Assembly (NCBI GenBank): GCA_027924585.1
Contig: BSBM01000636.1
Coordinates: 5,844,001 to 5,908,000, forward strand
DNA from: Larix kaempferi
Taxonomy: Eukaryota; Streptophyta; Pinopsida; Pinales; Pinaceae
DNA: 64,000 nucleotides
Direction: 5' to 3'
Shown: in pieces, positions 35,070-47,922 of the stretch
How positions within the stretch are numbered: the stretch's first letter is position 1
Layout: each line of letters opens with the position of its first letter
Notes under the pieces: model-generated
What the model was told of the DNA's origin: nothing
What the model saw: the letters and a program-made list of their open reading frames with translations, nothing else
Database searches by the model: none
Program-made: the position numbers and the translations under genes

Positions 35070-35262
35070 AGGCAAGGGAATGCGTTGCAGACAATTTTGT
35101 CATATACAAAACCAAGTGAAGACAAGTAAAAAGGAGGGAGTATACAGGAACAGAAAAATCAGTATATTTGAAGAACATGGCTTAAAACAAAACACTGCTA
35201 AAAGAGTAAGTTGAATGGCAATGCAACAGTGAACAACAAAATGTTTTAACTATGCAACTAAC

Positions 35263-35983
35263 CTTCGTTTGGAGCACATTTTCCACCCGGCTTGTCACCT
35301 TTTCCATAACACTTCTTCTTAAAATATAAAACAAGGGTTACTTCATTAGAGATAGCAAGGGGTTGATATTGCATTGTCATGTGTATATCATCACCCACAT
35401 TGCTCTCTATCCTTAGAGACAAAACAGATGATTTTGTACAAAACTAATGAAGATTCACTGTGCAATTGATTAAATTCTTGAAATTTATGAAATTGTTTCT
35501 TAGCGTGAGGTCTACTTCATGCTGAGCTTGATGACCAAGTAACTATGGATTGTTCACATTGGTGGGAATAAACACCTGCCTTGATTTCTGTTGAATGGCC
35601 AAATCAGAAGGCAGAGGTGGAGGCATATAGACAAATGCGGAGGAGGAGGTATGATGGGGAACGAGATTTGAATTATGTGGAGAAATGAACTTGAAGTTGT
35701 CCATAAATACCTCTCCATTGACTGAGAGAGGAAGGATAGGACCCTTCCTGATCCTTGCATGATATGCCATTCCCAGTAGGGATATGGCCTTCCTAAACTT
35801 TGATAAGGCTTCCTCTGCTGCCCAACTGGAATCTTGCTGAATTTTCTCATATGGGAATTGCAGATTCTGTTTTGTTAAGATATTGAGAAATTGATAAGCA
35901 GTTTGTAGGCCACTTTTTACAGCCTCCTGAATTGAAAGGTTGGTCTCCAAGGTGGAAGAGAGGAATTTATCTGAATTCTCCAT
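35263..35983 (-). pseudogene. N-terminal part of a group IId WRKY transcription factor, decayed
   Basis: The frame at 35983-35543 carries SIQEAVKSGLQTAYQFLNIL, then EEALSKFRKAISLLGMAYHARIRKGP, the conserved start of group IId WRKYs (family form: ...[21 protein letters not shown]). Beyond the stop at 35543 and a frame change the similarity continues: SSVLSLRIESNVGDD, then a KKKCYGKGDKPGGKC stretch. The latter resembles the segment before the zinc cluster, and it ends at a donor-like G|GTTAGT at 35263. The WRKYGQK domain was not found downstream. Stops and missing exons indicate a relic or captured fragment. Confidence 0.7.
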
Positions 35984-37650
35984 TAACCTATTGGTCTAAA
36001 TAAACATTAGAGATTAATGATAGGCTTAAATCTTGCCCATGTCCTCTAGAAAATAACTAGACAGTAGAGAAAGGATAAAAGTCCCACCAGGGTTCACAAG
36101 CAAACCTACATCTTCACTCCTTAGCAAAGGAAAAATACAGAAAAGAGGAGAATCAAAGAAAGAAAAACCCAGCATAGAAAACAAAGACAGAGCCTAATTC
36201 TCTACTATGATGAAGGGAAGCAGGTGATCATCCCTGCTATTCTTGCCGGACATGATACATTAGGGATAAAAATAAAAAACTGAATCAGGATATTATAAAG
36301 AGAGATCTCTCTCATTTGGGTTGAATGAATGAAAAAACAATTGTCAGCGCCTCTTCTTTTCTTTGAACAAGTCTAGTCCGCCGAAAAAACAACAGCCATT
36401 ATTGACTTACAAGCATCATGAGAACGACGAAGCAATTATCAAATTCACAATTACATTGTCGAATTATTTTGAGAGGATAATAAAATCGATCTGCCCAATA
36501 GACATATGGAATGCTCGATCCAAATCCAATTCCAATCCCCGTCCCTATTCTTGTTCATGATAGGGCTTGGATTTGGGTGAACCTTGAGGCAGGCTCCTCC
36601 CCTCTGATTTTATTTTATTGTTTTCATCCATCCACACCATGGTCCATGACCACTTCCACTGCCATATGTTTTAGTTATATTTGGGTTGTTTTATTGTTAC
36701 TATTGTCGTGACTCCTACTGCAATATTTCCCATATTGTGAACTTATTATACAATCACTTTTGACACTAAATATATCAACTCTGATCTTTATCTGCAATCT
36801 ATTTCAGTAATATAAGCTATTCATGTACTGCCATCAAGGTCTCTCACAGAGAAGCATAGCGTAGCCATTCTTATAGCCGAGAAATGGAAATCTAGAGCTG
36901 ATAAGCCATAAAACAGTTGTTGGCTCACTGCCATTGGTTGTCATATGAATTTAAGCACTCTAGTTATAATTTTTGTGCGATACTCATCTCATATTTAAAG
37001 CGATGGGTTGGGATTCCTACGAAGACTCTTTCAACTAAAAATTGCATACATACTAATACATATTGTATTGAAGTGTAAACTATATAAATAAATAAATATG
37101 TAGGCATGTCAATGAATAGAAGCAGCATAGCTGTGTCTGTCTCTATCATAAAGTGAAGATGAGGTATGCCCTGGCTGTGGTTAACATACTACCAGATTGC
37201 AAATGGCATGAGAGATTATTTAACAAATATAATGTCACCCAAAAATCTAATAGAACTTCATTCAAACAAACATGATGTGATTCGTGAAGGTAACATTTAT
37301 ACTATGTGCATTTTGGGAAGGTCGACAACTTCTCGAATCTCTACAGTTGATACAGTAAATTATATCAAATTTCCTACACCGATTTGAAATTTTAACCTCT
37401 TTATTTGGGATAAACTATAAAGTGTACACATTTTATAATTTTAGTTGTCTAAGATGGGTATTTCGCAGCAGCAGCGGCATTGTGAGGGAGTTCGTGGAGC
37501 TTAAAAGACATGCTTAAATAAGAAATTAACAACCCGAAAAGCTTTTAACTTAGCGGTCAAAGAGATAAAATGAATATATAAAAAAAAATCATTACAAATA
37601 TATATAGAATATATATAAAAAAAATCATTACAAATTCGAATAAGGCAACA
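35984..37650. other. intergenic DNA without a recognised gene
   Basis: The 5' side of the WRKY relic, including pyrimidine-rich sequence on the minus strand up to about 36340 that could be an old leader. Short open frames (such as 36363-36711) show no domain. Confidence 0.4.
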
Positions 37651-37654
37651 ATAG

Positions 37655-37810
37655 GAGTCATTCTACTAGCACAGTGCACTGGTAGCAACCTGTAGGTACA
37701 TACCTGTATTCCAATCCTTCTCCTGAGCATCGACTCCCCACTAGTAGCACCGCTGGGGTTCGAATTCCAATCCAACTTTCCACACACGTCCTTCCCAAGA
37801 GATAGGAATA
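37655..37810 (+). mobile_element. possible tRNA-derived SINE
   Basis: The sequence ctagcacagtgcactggtagca resembles a pol III box A, and ggggttcgaattcc at 37754-37767 is a close box B. The spacing (about 80 bp) is longer than in a tRNA. Just upstream are two copies of 'aaaaaaatcattacaaat'. Ends are not defined. Confidence 0.35.
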
Positions 37811-39218
37811 CCTCCAGGCTCCCACAGTTTATAGTTTACAGCAGAGAAACAAAGAAACAGAGGTGGGAAACTTATTGGGTATGCAATGGAATTTTTAAAG
37901 TGGAGGGAAGGAAGGCCGCAACTTCAGCACGACGGGCGTTGGGCTGCCCAATGGAATATTCATAGAATTGCCCACTTTCTGACTTCTGAGAGTGAAGCCA
38001 CAGGTTACAAGACAACAACACTCAATCCTCCCATTTTCAATATTCATCTTTGAAAATTGAGATTGAATAGGAACTGTGAACTTTGGCGGCCAGGGCATTG
38101 CCAGCTGTGGCAGAGATTGAAAATTGAGAGTGAACAGGATTCGGGAACTGTGAAATTTGGTGGCCAGGGCGTTGCGGCTGCGGAAGAGATAACAAATTAC
38201 AATTCAATACAACTTGGTATTGGTAAATTGGTAATATGGTATTGGTAAAGTTGGTAACATGGTAGTTGGTATTGATAATATGCTATTTAATATGACATGA
38301 AAGAATTTAATTTTGTAGCTGAACATTGATTTCTCCATTGCGTTCCTAACTTACTCGACCACCAGTTGAACGAGAAGTTGGGAAATGGGCGCTACAATGG
38401 GAATGGGTAGTTGGAAGTTGGAACCAATTCTGATTCGTTCCAGTTGAAAACTTGAACCATACCATGTTGCAATTTGTAAACTTGCATAGTTGCACTTGAA
38501 CCAAAACTTGGAAGTGGAAGTGGAACCATTAACCTCCGAATCTGGTTCTTACCCAGCTGCAACGGTACTCACTGAGTCACTACTGCCCATAGCATCCCGT
38601 TACCACCTAGTATAGTGTATAGGTATACCATATGAAGTTGACAACTTGACGGGCAATTTTAACTCCAGCCCTTTTAATGACATTTTTAATTAAATACTCC
38701 ACTTTTTTTTTAAATGGCAAAAATGAAAAATAGCATTTTTAATGACGGCTAATTTTTAACTGCCACTTCACTAACGGGCTATGATGGCTTGAAATTTGAT
38801 CCCTGTTCCCTCCCCATTCGTAGAATCCCTCTCCCCTGACTGTTCCTCCCAACCACCAAGCGTGAGGTGGTAGCCTTAGTTTCCTTTCTTGGGTTATCTC
38901 CCAAGTGACTGCAGTGGTGGTGTTGTCGGTACCTGAGACAAACGTGCAACACATGATTTTGGCTCCTTAGGAGGGTACTTGGTTATATCTGGTACTTGCA
39001 CCTCTTTAAGTCCATTACAAAGTAGTTGTGGGTAACTATCTCTCATTTCTTTGTTGATAGATTGATATCCTGTCTTTGGGAGATCTCTTACTTATTGATT
39101 GCTTGGTTGATTACCTTTAGTTATTTAGAGGGGTGTGGTATTTCTGCATTCGTAGTTGTCCCTAGGAATCATTGTTTTTTTAAACTAGTTGACTGAGGTC
39201 TGCGAAGATCTCGTAGAA
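37811..39218. other. intergenic DNA without a recognised gene
   Basis: A direct duplication of about 75-90 bp lies at 38045-38190 ('gaactgtgaa.tttggcggccagggc...'). The remainder has no recognisable feature. The minus frame at 38739-38954 has no domain. Confidence 0.4.
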
Positions 39219-39720
39219 TGCAAGGGTTGGAACATGAGGAGAAAGAGCCTCCACCTTCACAATGTTCGACTACATAGGATAATTCCAAAAGACCGAACAC
39301 CTAGAGCAGCTGCTCACACAAACATATCATAGATCAACACACCGATTTTTTCATGTGGTTTAAACCCTCGAAAGGGAAACATTCCATGGCCCCAGCCAAA
39401 TAGCTACTTGAGGAAGTTTATTATGCAAAATAAAGAAAGTTACAAGTGAGCTTCTCATAATCGATCAACTAGCAAGTGACCCTCCATGCTCTTTAAATAG
39501 ATATCATGGACCAATCGGGTGTTAAGCCACTGATCAAAGGTAGTTATGATCTAAGAGAAGTTGAACCGTCGGATCAATCTATGTCTAGAACATATTATGA
39601 CCATCGGATTAGATATTTACAAATGCATACTAATGCATACTAAAGAAACACACTTTTCCTAACGGATATATTATAACAAGTTGATCTTAACTAACTTCTA
39701 AGTGTCTAAATATCCTAACA
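39219..39720 (-). repeat. 3' LTR of Copia-2 (left edge uncertain)
   Basis: On the minus strand the LTR starts TGTTAGGATATTTAG after a purine tract. The plus-strand left edge is placed at TGCAAGGG (39219), giving 502 bp, but the partner LTR is absent so this edge is a guess. The LTR includes 'cgattttttcatgtggtttaaaccc', a phrase common in plant copia LTRs. Confidence 0.55.
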
Positions 39721-39732
39721 TCCCCCCTTAAG
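39721..39732 (-). other. polypurine tract of Copia-2
   Basis: The minus strand reads CTTAAGGGGGGA directly before the LTR start. Confidence 0.7.
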
Positions 39733-39802
39733 AACAACTTGGGATATGATTGAAGGATTTACAAAAGTGACAATATTAGGAGAAGGAAGGAGGCATTAGA
39801 GC

Positions 39803-42675
39803 CTATCCCCCCTTAATGACAAGTTCTTGAATTGCTAACATAGATCGAAGTTTATAAAACTTTGCTTCTGTAAGAGATTTGGTGAAGATGTCTGCAACTT
39901 GATCATCTGTAGGGAAAAAGAGCACTTCAAGAACGCAATCATGAACAAGATTTCTTATGAAGTGCATATGTAGCTCAATGTGTTTGTTGCGTTGATGTTG
40001 AACTAGATATTTGGTGAGCTTGATCGCACTTTGATTGTTGCACCGAAGGGGAGTTAGATGCTGCTGCTGGAATCCAAACTTTGAAAGGATCTATCGAAGC
40101 CATAAAGATTCTTGAATGGTGTTAACTGGTGCATGATACTCTGCTTCTACTACAGAGAGAGAAAGAGCGGCTTGTTGTTTCTTACAAGCCCAAGTAACAG
40201 GTCCAGAACCAAGATTGAAGACATAACTTGCAGTAGACTTCCGATCATCAGGATCGTCAGCCCAATCTGAATCAGTGAAACCAACCAACAAAAGAGTCCC
40301 CCCTGAACTGTAATGAATCCCAAACTGAATTGTACCCCGAATATATCGAAGTATTGTTTTTGCTTCTTTCCAATGAATTTCATGGGCATTTGGATATAGC
40401 GGGAAACACGACCAATGAAAAAGGAAACATCGGGAAGGGTATGATTCAAGTATAAGAGACTACCAACAAGATGGCGATACAGGGTGGACTCAAATTCGAG
40501 TGAAGTGCAAGTGGAAATTTTTTTGACTCTAAGCTGAAAGGGAGAGGGTTCTGGTTTTCAATATTCCATGTGAAAGCAACGAAGAAGGTCACAAGTATAC
40601 TTAGACTGCGAAAGAAAGATTCCTTCTTTTTTTTGCAAGACTTGGAGGCCAAGAAAATAATGCAAATGTCCTAAGTCTGTCATTTCAAATTTTCGCTTAA
40701 GACTAGATTTCACATGGGCTAAAAGCTTAGGGTCGCTACCAGTAAGAATAAGATCATCAACATAAAGAACATGGATGATGATATTTTTTCCTACTTTCTT
40801 GGTATAGACATTGGGATCAGAATGGCATCTAGAAAAAATAGTGTCAAGGAGAAAGTTATCCATTTTGGCATACCAGGCTCAAGGAGCTTGCTTAAGGCCA
40901 TATAGGGATTTCTTAAGATGACATACAAGACTAGATTCATTCTGAACATATCCAAGAGGTTGTTCCATGTAAATTTCCTCCTGTAAATCCCCATGCAATA
41001 AGGAAGACTCGATATCCATTTGATGGACCTCCCATTTATGTAAGGATGCAAGGGAAAGAACAAGGCGGATGAAGTTCATTTTAGCGACAAGGGAAATGGT
41101 TTAATTGTAGTCAATTCATTCAACTTGGGAAAAACATTTGGAAAATAACCTTTCCTTAAGCCTTTCAACACTTCCATCTGAGGCATACTTAGTTCTGTAG
41201 ACCCATTTACATCTGACAATTTTTCATCCTTTCAGAAGAGGGACAATTTCTCAAGTATCGTTTTCCATTAAGAAATGATATTCTTCATCCATAGATGCAT
41301 CCCAATCTGGATTCCTTGAAGCTTCTACAAAAGTCTCTAGATCATGATTCTCTGAAAATTTTTCCAAAAGAGAAGAGGCTCGTTGGAACTGAGAACATGT
41401 TCGTCATTGATCTCTAGGATCACTAACAAGATCACCGGCTACTTCGCATGTTGAACGAACCCATAGAGGAAGCAGTTGTGCTGGAGGAAAATGAACAAGA
41501 GGGGGTGGATTTCATCCTCACTGTTATCATCAAAAACTAGAATTGGAATGCTGTCAAGGAAGTTGGGAGTAGAAGAAGGAACAAGCGTCGAATTAGACTT
41601 GTAGGCCACAAATGGCACAAATTTCGAGTTAGGATTGCAGGACAAGATATTTTCATCGAATTTTACATCTCTTCTAATTATTATATCATGAGAATGTGCT
41701 TGAAGAAGTCTATAACCTTTTACATTTTCAGAATATCCAACAAATATCCACTTTTCACTTTTAGGCTGCAATGCTTTTCATTTTTCATCTAAAATGTGAG
41801 CCCATGCTTCACTACGAAACACACGGAAGTGACTTACATTTGGTTTAATTTTACTCCATGCTTCTTCCAGTGTGATATCTTGTAAATATTTAGTGGGGGG
41901 TGTGATTAACTATGTAATTTGCACAATTTATGGCTTGAACCCAAAATTGAAGACTTAATAACTTTTAAAGTGCGGTTCTTCCATTCAGCTACACCATTTT
42001 GCTATGGTGTATATGGAATAGTGTGTTGTTGTTGGATTCCTTTTTCAGTGCAGAAAGTAGTGAACTTGTTGTTAACATATTCTCCCCCATTATCGGATCT
42101 TAACTTAATAATTTGATGACCATATTGTTTTTCAACAAGGGCCTTGTAGGCCAAGAACATGTTAAATACTTCACTCTTAAGTTTTAGGGAATAAACCAAA
42201 GTGCATATAGAGTAATCATCAATGAAATTTAAGAAATATTTGAAACCAGAAAATGAAGCAGATGGAAGAGGACCACACAAGTCACTATGCACAAGCTCCA
42301 AGGGGGCCGAGGTGTGCTAAGAGGCACGTTTGTCAAAACTGTCCCGATGATGTTTTTCGAGTACACAACCATAACAAACACCATCCATGCAAGATACCAT
42401 CGGAAGACCTGTCACCATATTTTATTTACACAGTTGTTGCAATGAGCAATAATTTAAGTGACCAAATCGCTCTTGCCAAAGTTTGCTCAAGTCATCACTA
42501 TGAGCAACAAAAACTGAGGGAAAAGGTGATGACCCAAAGTTGTTAAACTTGTACAACCTGGTAATATCATCAACAATTCCAGTGGCTAGGACATGCTTGG
42601 GATCTTTAAAATCCTTTATTACAACTTGATGAGGTGTAAATGTTACAGTTTTACCTTCCGACTAGAATGATTGAT
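39803..42675 (-). pseudogene. Copia-2 pol: integrase, reverse transcriptase, RNase H
   Basis: In element order: pre-integrase zinc region (FGHL...C..C), integrase with Asp in ELVHSDLCGPLP, Asp in KLRSDNGGEYVN and Glu in PQQNGVAEWKNRTL, then the WIFVGYSENVKGYRLL region. RT has HQMDIESSLLHGDLQEEIYMEQP and LYVDDLILTGSD (YVDD). RNase H begins FTDSDWADDPDDRKSTASY and runs through AEYHAPVNTIQESLWLR to DQVADIFTKSLTEAKFYKLR, ending at a TAG at 39803. Stops and frameshifts are frequent. The 5' part is cut exactly where the Gypsy-C LTR begins at 42676; gag and protease are absent from the window. Confidence 0.9.
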
Positions 42676-43328
42676 TGTGACACACCAAAACATTATTATT
42701 TATTTTGATTTAATTTTGTGACCATTATTCTTATGTAGGAGTTATTTAAAAATAAAAAACATAAAGTGACACTTTACACAACAAACTATTTTGTTTTATT
42801 AAATAAAAGGAAAAGGAACTTGGAGAGTTCAGCTAAATGAGTGGACACCACCATGGCACAAGAGAACATGTGTAGCAAGTTGGAGAGATATTTACCAATA
42901 CAATACAATCTAAAACTCACCAACCAGACAAGATCCTAAATCATACGGATTTATGGATTGATTGGAGATTTGATTGGGATGGCACAAGACTTGGGTAAAA
43001 CTATATATAAGAATGCACTCAGATAGCATGGAACATCGTGTGGTGCATAGAGGAACAGTGTTGAGAGTTCTCTCTTTTCATAAGTCCATCATTGATTGTT
43101 ATAGACTCTGAGAGAGAGTGCCGCATGGAAATGATTGCTTGCATTATAGTGCATGGTGGTGATCCAGCTCGGAGGTGGAGCTGGGAAAACAGTCGAGTTG
43201 CTCTCTCCTATAGTTGGGAGGAGCTAACTCTCCAAGAAGTCGTTCCCATTGATAAATCAAGTAAGTATATATATTTTTATATAGGTTATGAATTTATGAA
43301 TGGAGATCAAAATGTTTTTTTTTTTTAG

Positions 43329-43406
43329 GTATACCGTAAGGGATACGACTGTCACTATGTACTATATACCTGTTGTTAAAAGTGATAATTGGTTTTGGAA
43401 TCATAT

Positions 43407-43453
<47 letters not shown>

Positions 43454-43545
43454 CTTCTTCTGTATACCGTAAGGGATCTGACTGTCACTATGTACTATAT
43501 ACCTGTTGTTAAAAGTGATAATTGGTTTTGGAATCATATGTGATA
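43329..43545. repeat. 84-bp direct duplication flanking a (TA)n microsatellite
   Basis: The unit starting gtataccgtaagggata lies at 43329 and again at 43462, with few changes. Between them is a pure TA run at about 43409-43444. It is absent from the second LTR fragment, which begins further inside. Confidence 0.9.
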
Positions 43546-45599
43546 TCATATGCCATAATGTGTTCGATATATATATTGTGTTTATATCTATGTATTGCGA
43601 TATGAAAAGTGTGAAGGGATGGATCTATGGAGCCGATCCCCCATTAAGAGCTCAATCCCTATAGTTGCATTGTGTCGATTACACTATGGGAAAGGATAGC
43701 TCGTCGAGAACTTGATCCCTATAGATGCACTGTGTCGATTGCATTTTGGGAAAGGACAACTCCTTGTGAGGTTGATCCTCTGTGTTTTGGTATAGGATCT
43801 GTCTTTTATATGCCTGCGATCACAGTGGGGATAGGTAAAGTCTTTGTTATCTTGATTTCATGGGATTTGTTTTATGTATTGTATTTAAATGAAAACAATG
43901 AAGAATATGATCTCAACGCCTCATTTCTTATGTATTGTGTACTCTGCCTTATCATAATATCCTAGTAAAGAAATACAACCTCTGTGCCACAATTGCTTTT
44001 TATGTGATTACTCCACAATCAAGCGGTCGCTGTCGTGGGTGTGATATTTAATCATGCAAGTGATCACCACATTGGGTATGGTCTCTATTTATGATCATTT
44101 GATAGCAGTTCCCTTTTGGTACTTTGACATAATAACTATGCGATCTCTGTGTTCTTCTTGTTTGATAGAGTGGCGTGGATCTCCACATTTTGAACAAGAT
44201 TTATTTGTTTGATTAAGAGTATATGTATAACATCTCTTCCTGTGTGATGTATATTAAGTTATTTTAACAACTAGGCATCAAACCAAGATTGCACTTGGCT
44301 TGCATGTGTGTATGGGAAGGGAAGGGTCATAGCCCAATCCCATACATTAACACTGTTTTTTTTATAGTAGATAGATCATCAATGTTTTTATTTTTTTTAC
44401 ACGGTGTGATCTCTATACCCAATCCTGTTGATCACATTATAGAGATGTGACTTGCATATCTATGTATTGGTTATTGACTGTATTTATCCAGAGATGCGAC
44501 TAGCATATCTAAGTTGATAGGTGTTTCATTTGTAATTTGGCATAGAGCTCATATGGCTCCACCATTGGATTTGGGTATTTACAAACTTGAATTGGGTCGA
44601 TGAGATGTCTTAACTATATTCAAGAGTGAAACTTGAAATGGAAGACAAAATTATTTTGTTTGATCTCTGTAGAAATGAACTCTGTTATATTTAAATTACA
44701 GAGGAATTTGAATTTGATAATTAACGTGGCTCTATGCGATGGGAATATAGTGTTATGAGTTCATGGATCGATTGGATTCAATCAAATTTTCCTTCGCTAC
44801 ACCAATCCTCCACCTGTTAGTAACCATGACGAATTTTTCCCCGAATTTTTCCCCTAATGTTTCCATACTTGGAAGAACTTGGTTGTGTTATTCCTTCCTC
44901 GGCAAATCCGCTTCCCTTTTTTTACCTTACACTTGTGTCCAAGTAGATCCAACCCGGTGATCGCATTAATTTCGGAATGCAGTCAGCTAAACTCTAGTTG
45001 ACAAGGCATGTTCTCTCCTTCCATCTACCCCTTTGTAATTTAATATTGCGAGTCAGAGTATTAAATGTTTAAGCGATTTAAACTAACTGTCTGCCGATAC
45101 ATGTTACAAGGATCATTTGATCATGTAATTTCTTGTGTATGTAATAGTTGAAAAACTGTATGAGAACTTTACTTTCAACGTCGATTCATTTTGGTATGTT
45201 ACTTTGCATAAATCGGAAATCCCCTTTTTTGTTGCTTAAAAGATTAACAATTAATGTATTTAATATTACATTCTAAATTGAATGTTGTAACATTGTTAAC
45301 ATTAAAAATATAATCCAAAATATAGGATTATGTATGTAGATTTTTATACTAATTGAATTACATTAAGACCAACGTAGATCCATCTCAAACCTGGATCTAT
45401 CAAGCACCGAGAGGGATCCAATTTCTTGAGGTGTAATTTTTTTTTGTTTTATCCTAAATTTTTTATACATTAAGAAAAAAATTACCCCTCAAGAAATTGG
45501 ATCTCTCTCTTTTAATTTTTTAATTATTTTTATTTTTATTTTTGATAAGTTATGAGCGAACATGAAATTTTTAATTACTTTTGATTTTTACAAGTTATG

Positions 45600-46010
45600 A
45601 GCCGACATGGAAACGTAACGTAACAAATGTGACAAACATTACAACATCTCCCCCATATTGGGTTGTAACGTGACAAACGTGACAAATGTGACAAACGTTA
45701 AAACATCTCCCCCATACTGGGTTGTAACGTGACAAACGTGATAAATGTGACAAACATGACAAATGTGACATGTGACAAACGTTACAGCATCTCCCCCATA
45801 CTGGGTTGTAAGCACCTCATTACACTCGGTGCAACAAACGTGACAAATGTGACAAACGTTACAACATCTCCCCCATACTAGGTTGTGAGCACCTCGTTAC
45901 ACTTGGTGCAACAAACATGACAAACATGACAAATGTGACATGTGACAAACGTTACAACATCTCCCCCATAGTGGGTTGTAAGCACCTCGTTACACTTGGT
46001 GCAAAAATAT
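45600..46010. repeat. tandem array with 'acatctcccccatactgggttgtaa' units
   Basis: Five to six units of 60 to 110 bp, each made of a variable number of 'gtgacaaa(c/t)' words followed by 'gttacaacatctcccccata' and, in later units, 'agcacctcgttacac'. Lies near the 3' end of the Gypsy-C LTR. Confidence 0.85.
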
Positions 46011-46399
46011 GGGATACATAGTCCAGGGAATAAGTTATGTTATATTCTAACACCTTAGAACGAGGAACATTGTGTTATTATCATACTTCTATCCAATAAG
46101 TCATTGATAGCCAAGTGGGGTGTATATAAAAAGTAAGGATTATATTTATTTCCATTTTGAAATGCATGATATTTATATTCAATAGAATTACATTAGAAAA
46201 GTATGGTTAGAATACGTTCACACTTCATGTGAAATATTTCCAAAAACCACAAGATATGTTTTTATTTATATTCCAGTTTGAATGTATTTGAAGATATATT
46301 TTCCAGTTTATGTGCTCATAGGAAGGTATTCAAAGAGGAGAGTTTAAGCTTTAAGAAAATCCAGATTTTATTGTTATGATTTTTTGGAGCATTGCATTT

Positions 46400-46411
46400 T
46401 GGTATCAGATC
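46400..46411 (+). other. primer-binding site of Gypsy-C
   Basis: TGGTATCAGATC, one base from the canonical initiator Met tRNA complement, three bases after the LTR. Confidence 0.85.
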
Positions 46412-46529
46412 TTAGGTTACGACACTTGCCCTTATGGTGTCCATTAATGTTATGAGAAAACTAATTTTTTTTATATGTTGTTCTTATTTCGTGTATAGAA
46501 GAAATTTTGTTTACTAAACTGTAGGAAGA

Positions 46530-47922
46530 AATGGACGGAAGATGATCCCCTACCCCACTTGTTTGGGTTGAACTTAACGATGAGAATAATAATGTAAATA
46601 ATGAAATTCTACAAACAGTAAGAGATTTACAAGTCGAGTTGATGAAATTTAAGACTGACCATGAGAGGGTACTGAAAACCCAGGAAGACTTAAATGAAGC
46701 CTTACTATATAAACTGAATGAAATAACTGATGATAAAAAAAAAAAAGAAACGTAAAAGAGAAAACTCATCCTCTGACTGTCCTTCTTTTGGAAAAATCCC
46801 TATATCTACTGAATCGAAAGATTCTAGTGTAATGAATCAAAAGATTCTAGTGATAGCTCTGGGGGTTGACGAAGGAAGAAGATAAAACATAAAGATGAAA
46901 TAACAGGAGAATTTTAAAAAATAAAGCTTCATACCTTTGACAGTGAAGTCAAAAATGGAGAAGAAGTTGAGGCTTGGCTCTCTGGGATGAAGAAGTACTT
47001 TACTATGTACAATTATTCCAACTCTATGAAGGGAAAACTGACCATATTCAATCTAGTCGAAAAGGCTGAGATTTGGTGGCAGGAATTAAAAAGAGGAAAA
47101 ATAATTAATGATATAAAAGTAAGCTGGAACTGGTTTAAAGGGGAATTTAAAAGGGAATACCTCTCAGAATATCACTATGAGGGAAAAGCAAAGGAGTTTT
47201 ATGAGCTACGACTGGGATCAATCTCTATGCATGACTTATATACTAAATTTTTTCCATGTTCAGATATGTGCCTTACCTAAATGAGGAAAAACAAAAAAAT
47301 TCAGATATTTCTAGGTTTCCTACCTAACTTTTATAAAGACAAACTAGAATTTTATGAACCAAAAACGTTATATGAAGCAATGAGGAAGGCCAAATTAACA
47401 TATGATCAATCTAAGAGTAAGAATGGAAATCCTTATAACTTCAAGAAAAGATATGGAAGTAATTTTAAGAGAAGAGAATTCAAACCTTTCAATACACATA
47501 AGGGTTTCCAGAGAAATACTTTTAAAGATAGAAAACAAACAATAAGGATTGAGTATAAACAACCCATGAGAACTGCTGAGTATAAAGATAATCTCTTTAA
47601 TAAAAATAAAGAAGAAATAAAAAGAGAACCTTTGCAGTGTTGGGGTTGCGGGGAGAGTGATTTCTATCGGGATTGTCCTCATAAGAAGGATAATTGGAAT
47701 ATTCACACTATCTGGGAAGCAACCACAGCTGGAGAGGTTGCCCAAAACATACCACAGATTAGCGCCGCTTTAGACAATCATCAAGTGGATTATCAACCTT
47801 CCATGATCGAGGTAGATGGTAATATCGTTGACAAACCTATTTCTATATTAATTTATTCTGGATCTACTATAAGTTATATTTCTCCTAAGCATGTAGATTT
47901 ATGTAAAATAAAAAAAATATGA
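46530..47922 (+). pseudogene. Gypsy-C gag and start of protease
   Basis: The gag core begins before 46987 (EVKNGEEVEAWLSGMKKYF) and runs KMKGKL-like, AEIWWQELKRG, WNWFKGEFKREYLSEYHYEGKAKEFYELR. A stop at 47278-47280 is followed in frame by FLGFLPNFYKDKLEF. A basic region and a damaged zinc knuckle (CWGCGESDFYRDC, His lost) follow. The protease start reads ILIYSGSTISYISP, where the catalytic Asp of the DSG motif is Tyr. Upstream stops at 46740-46920 break the N-terminus. Chromovirus-type layout by the gag and primer site. Confidence 0.85.

Larger units (their letters stand above)
42676..46396 (+). repeat. 5' LTR of Gypsy-C (about 3.7 kb)
   Basis: Starts TGTGACACACC, a start typical of Tekay/Del-type chromovirus LTRs, and ends GCA three bases before an initiator-Met primer site. 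The part 43648-45190 is repeated at 48393-49818. Contains a direct duplication around a TA microsatellite (43329-43545) and a tandem array (45600-46010). Confidence 0.75.

Noticed and set aside
34957-35214. Plus-strand 85-codon ORF with KKRK-like motif
   Set aside because: The opposite strand fits an aquaporin N-terminus far better, so this frame is probably its shadow.
43294-43488. Short minus-strand ORF with an Ile-Tyr repeat
   Set aside because: It is the translation of the TA microsatellite.
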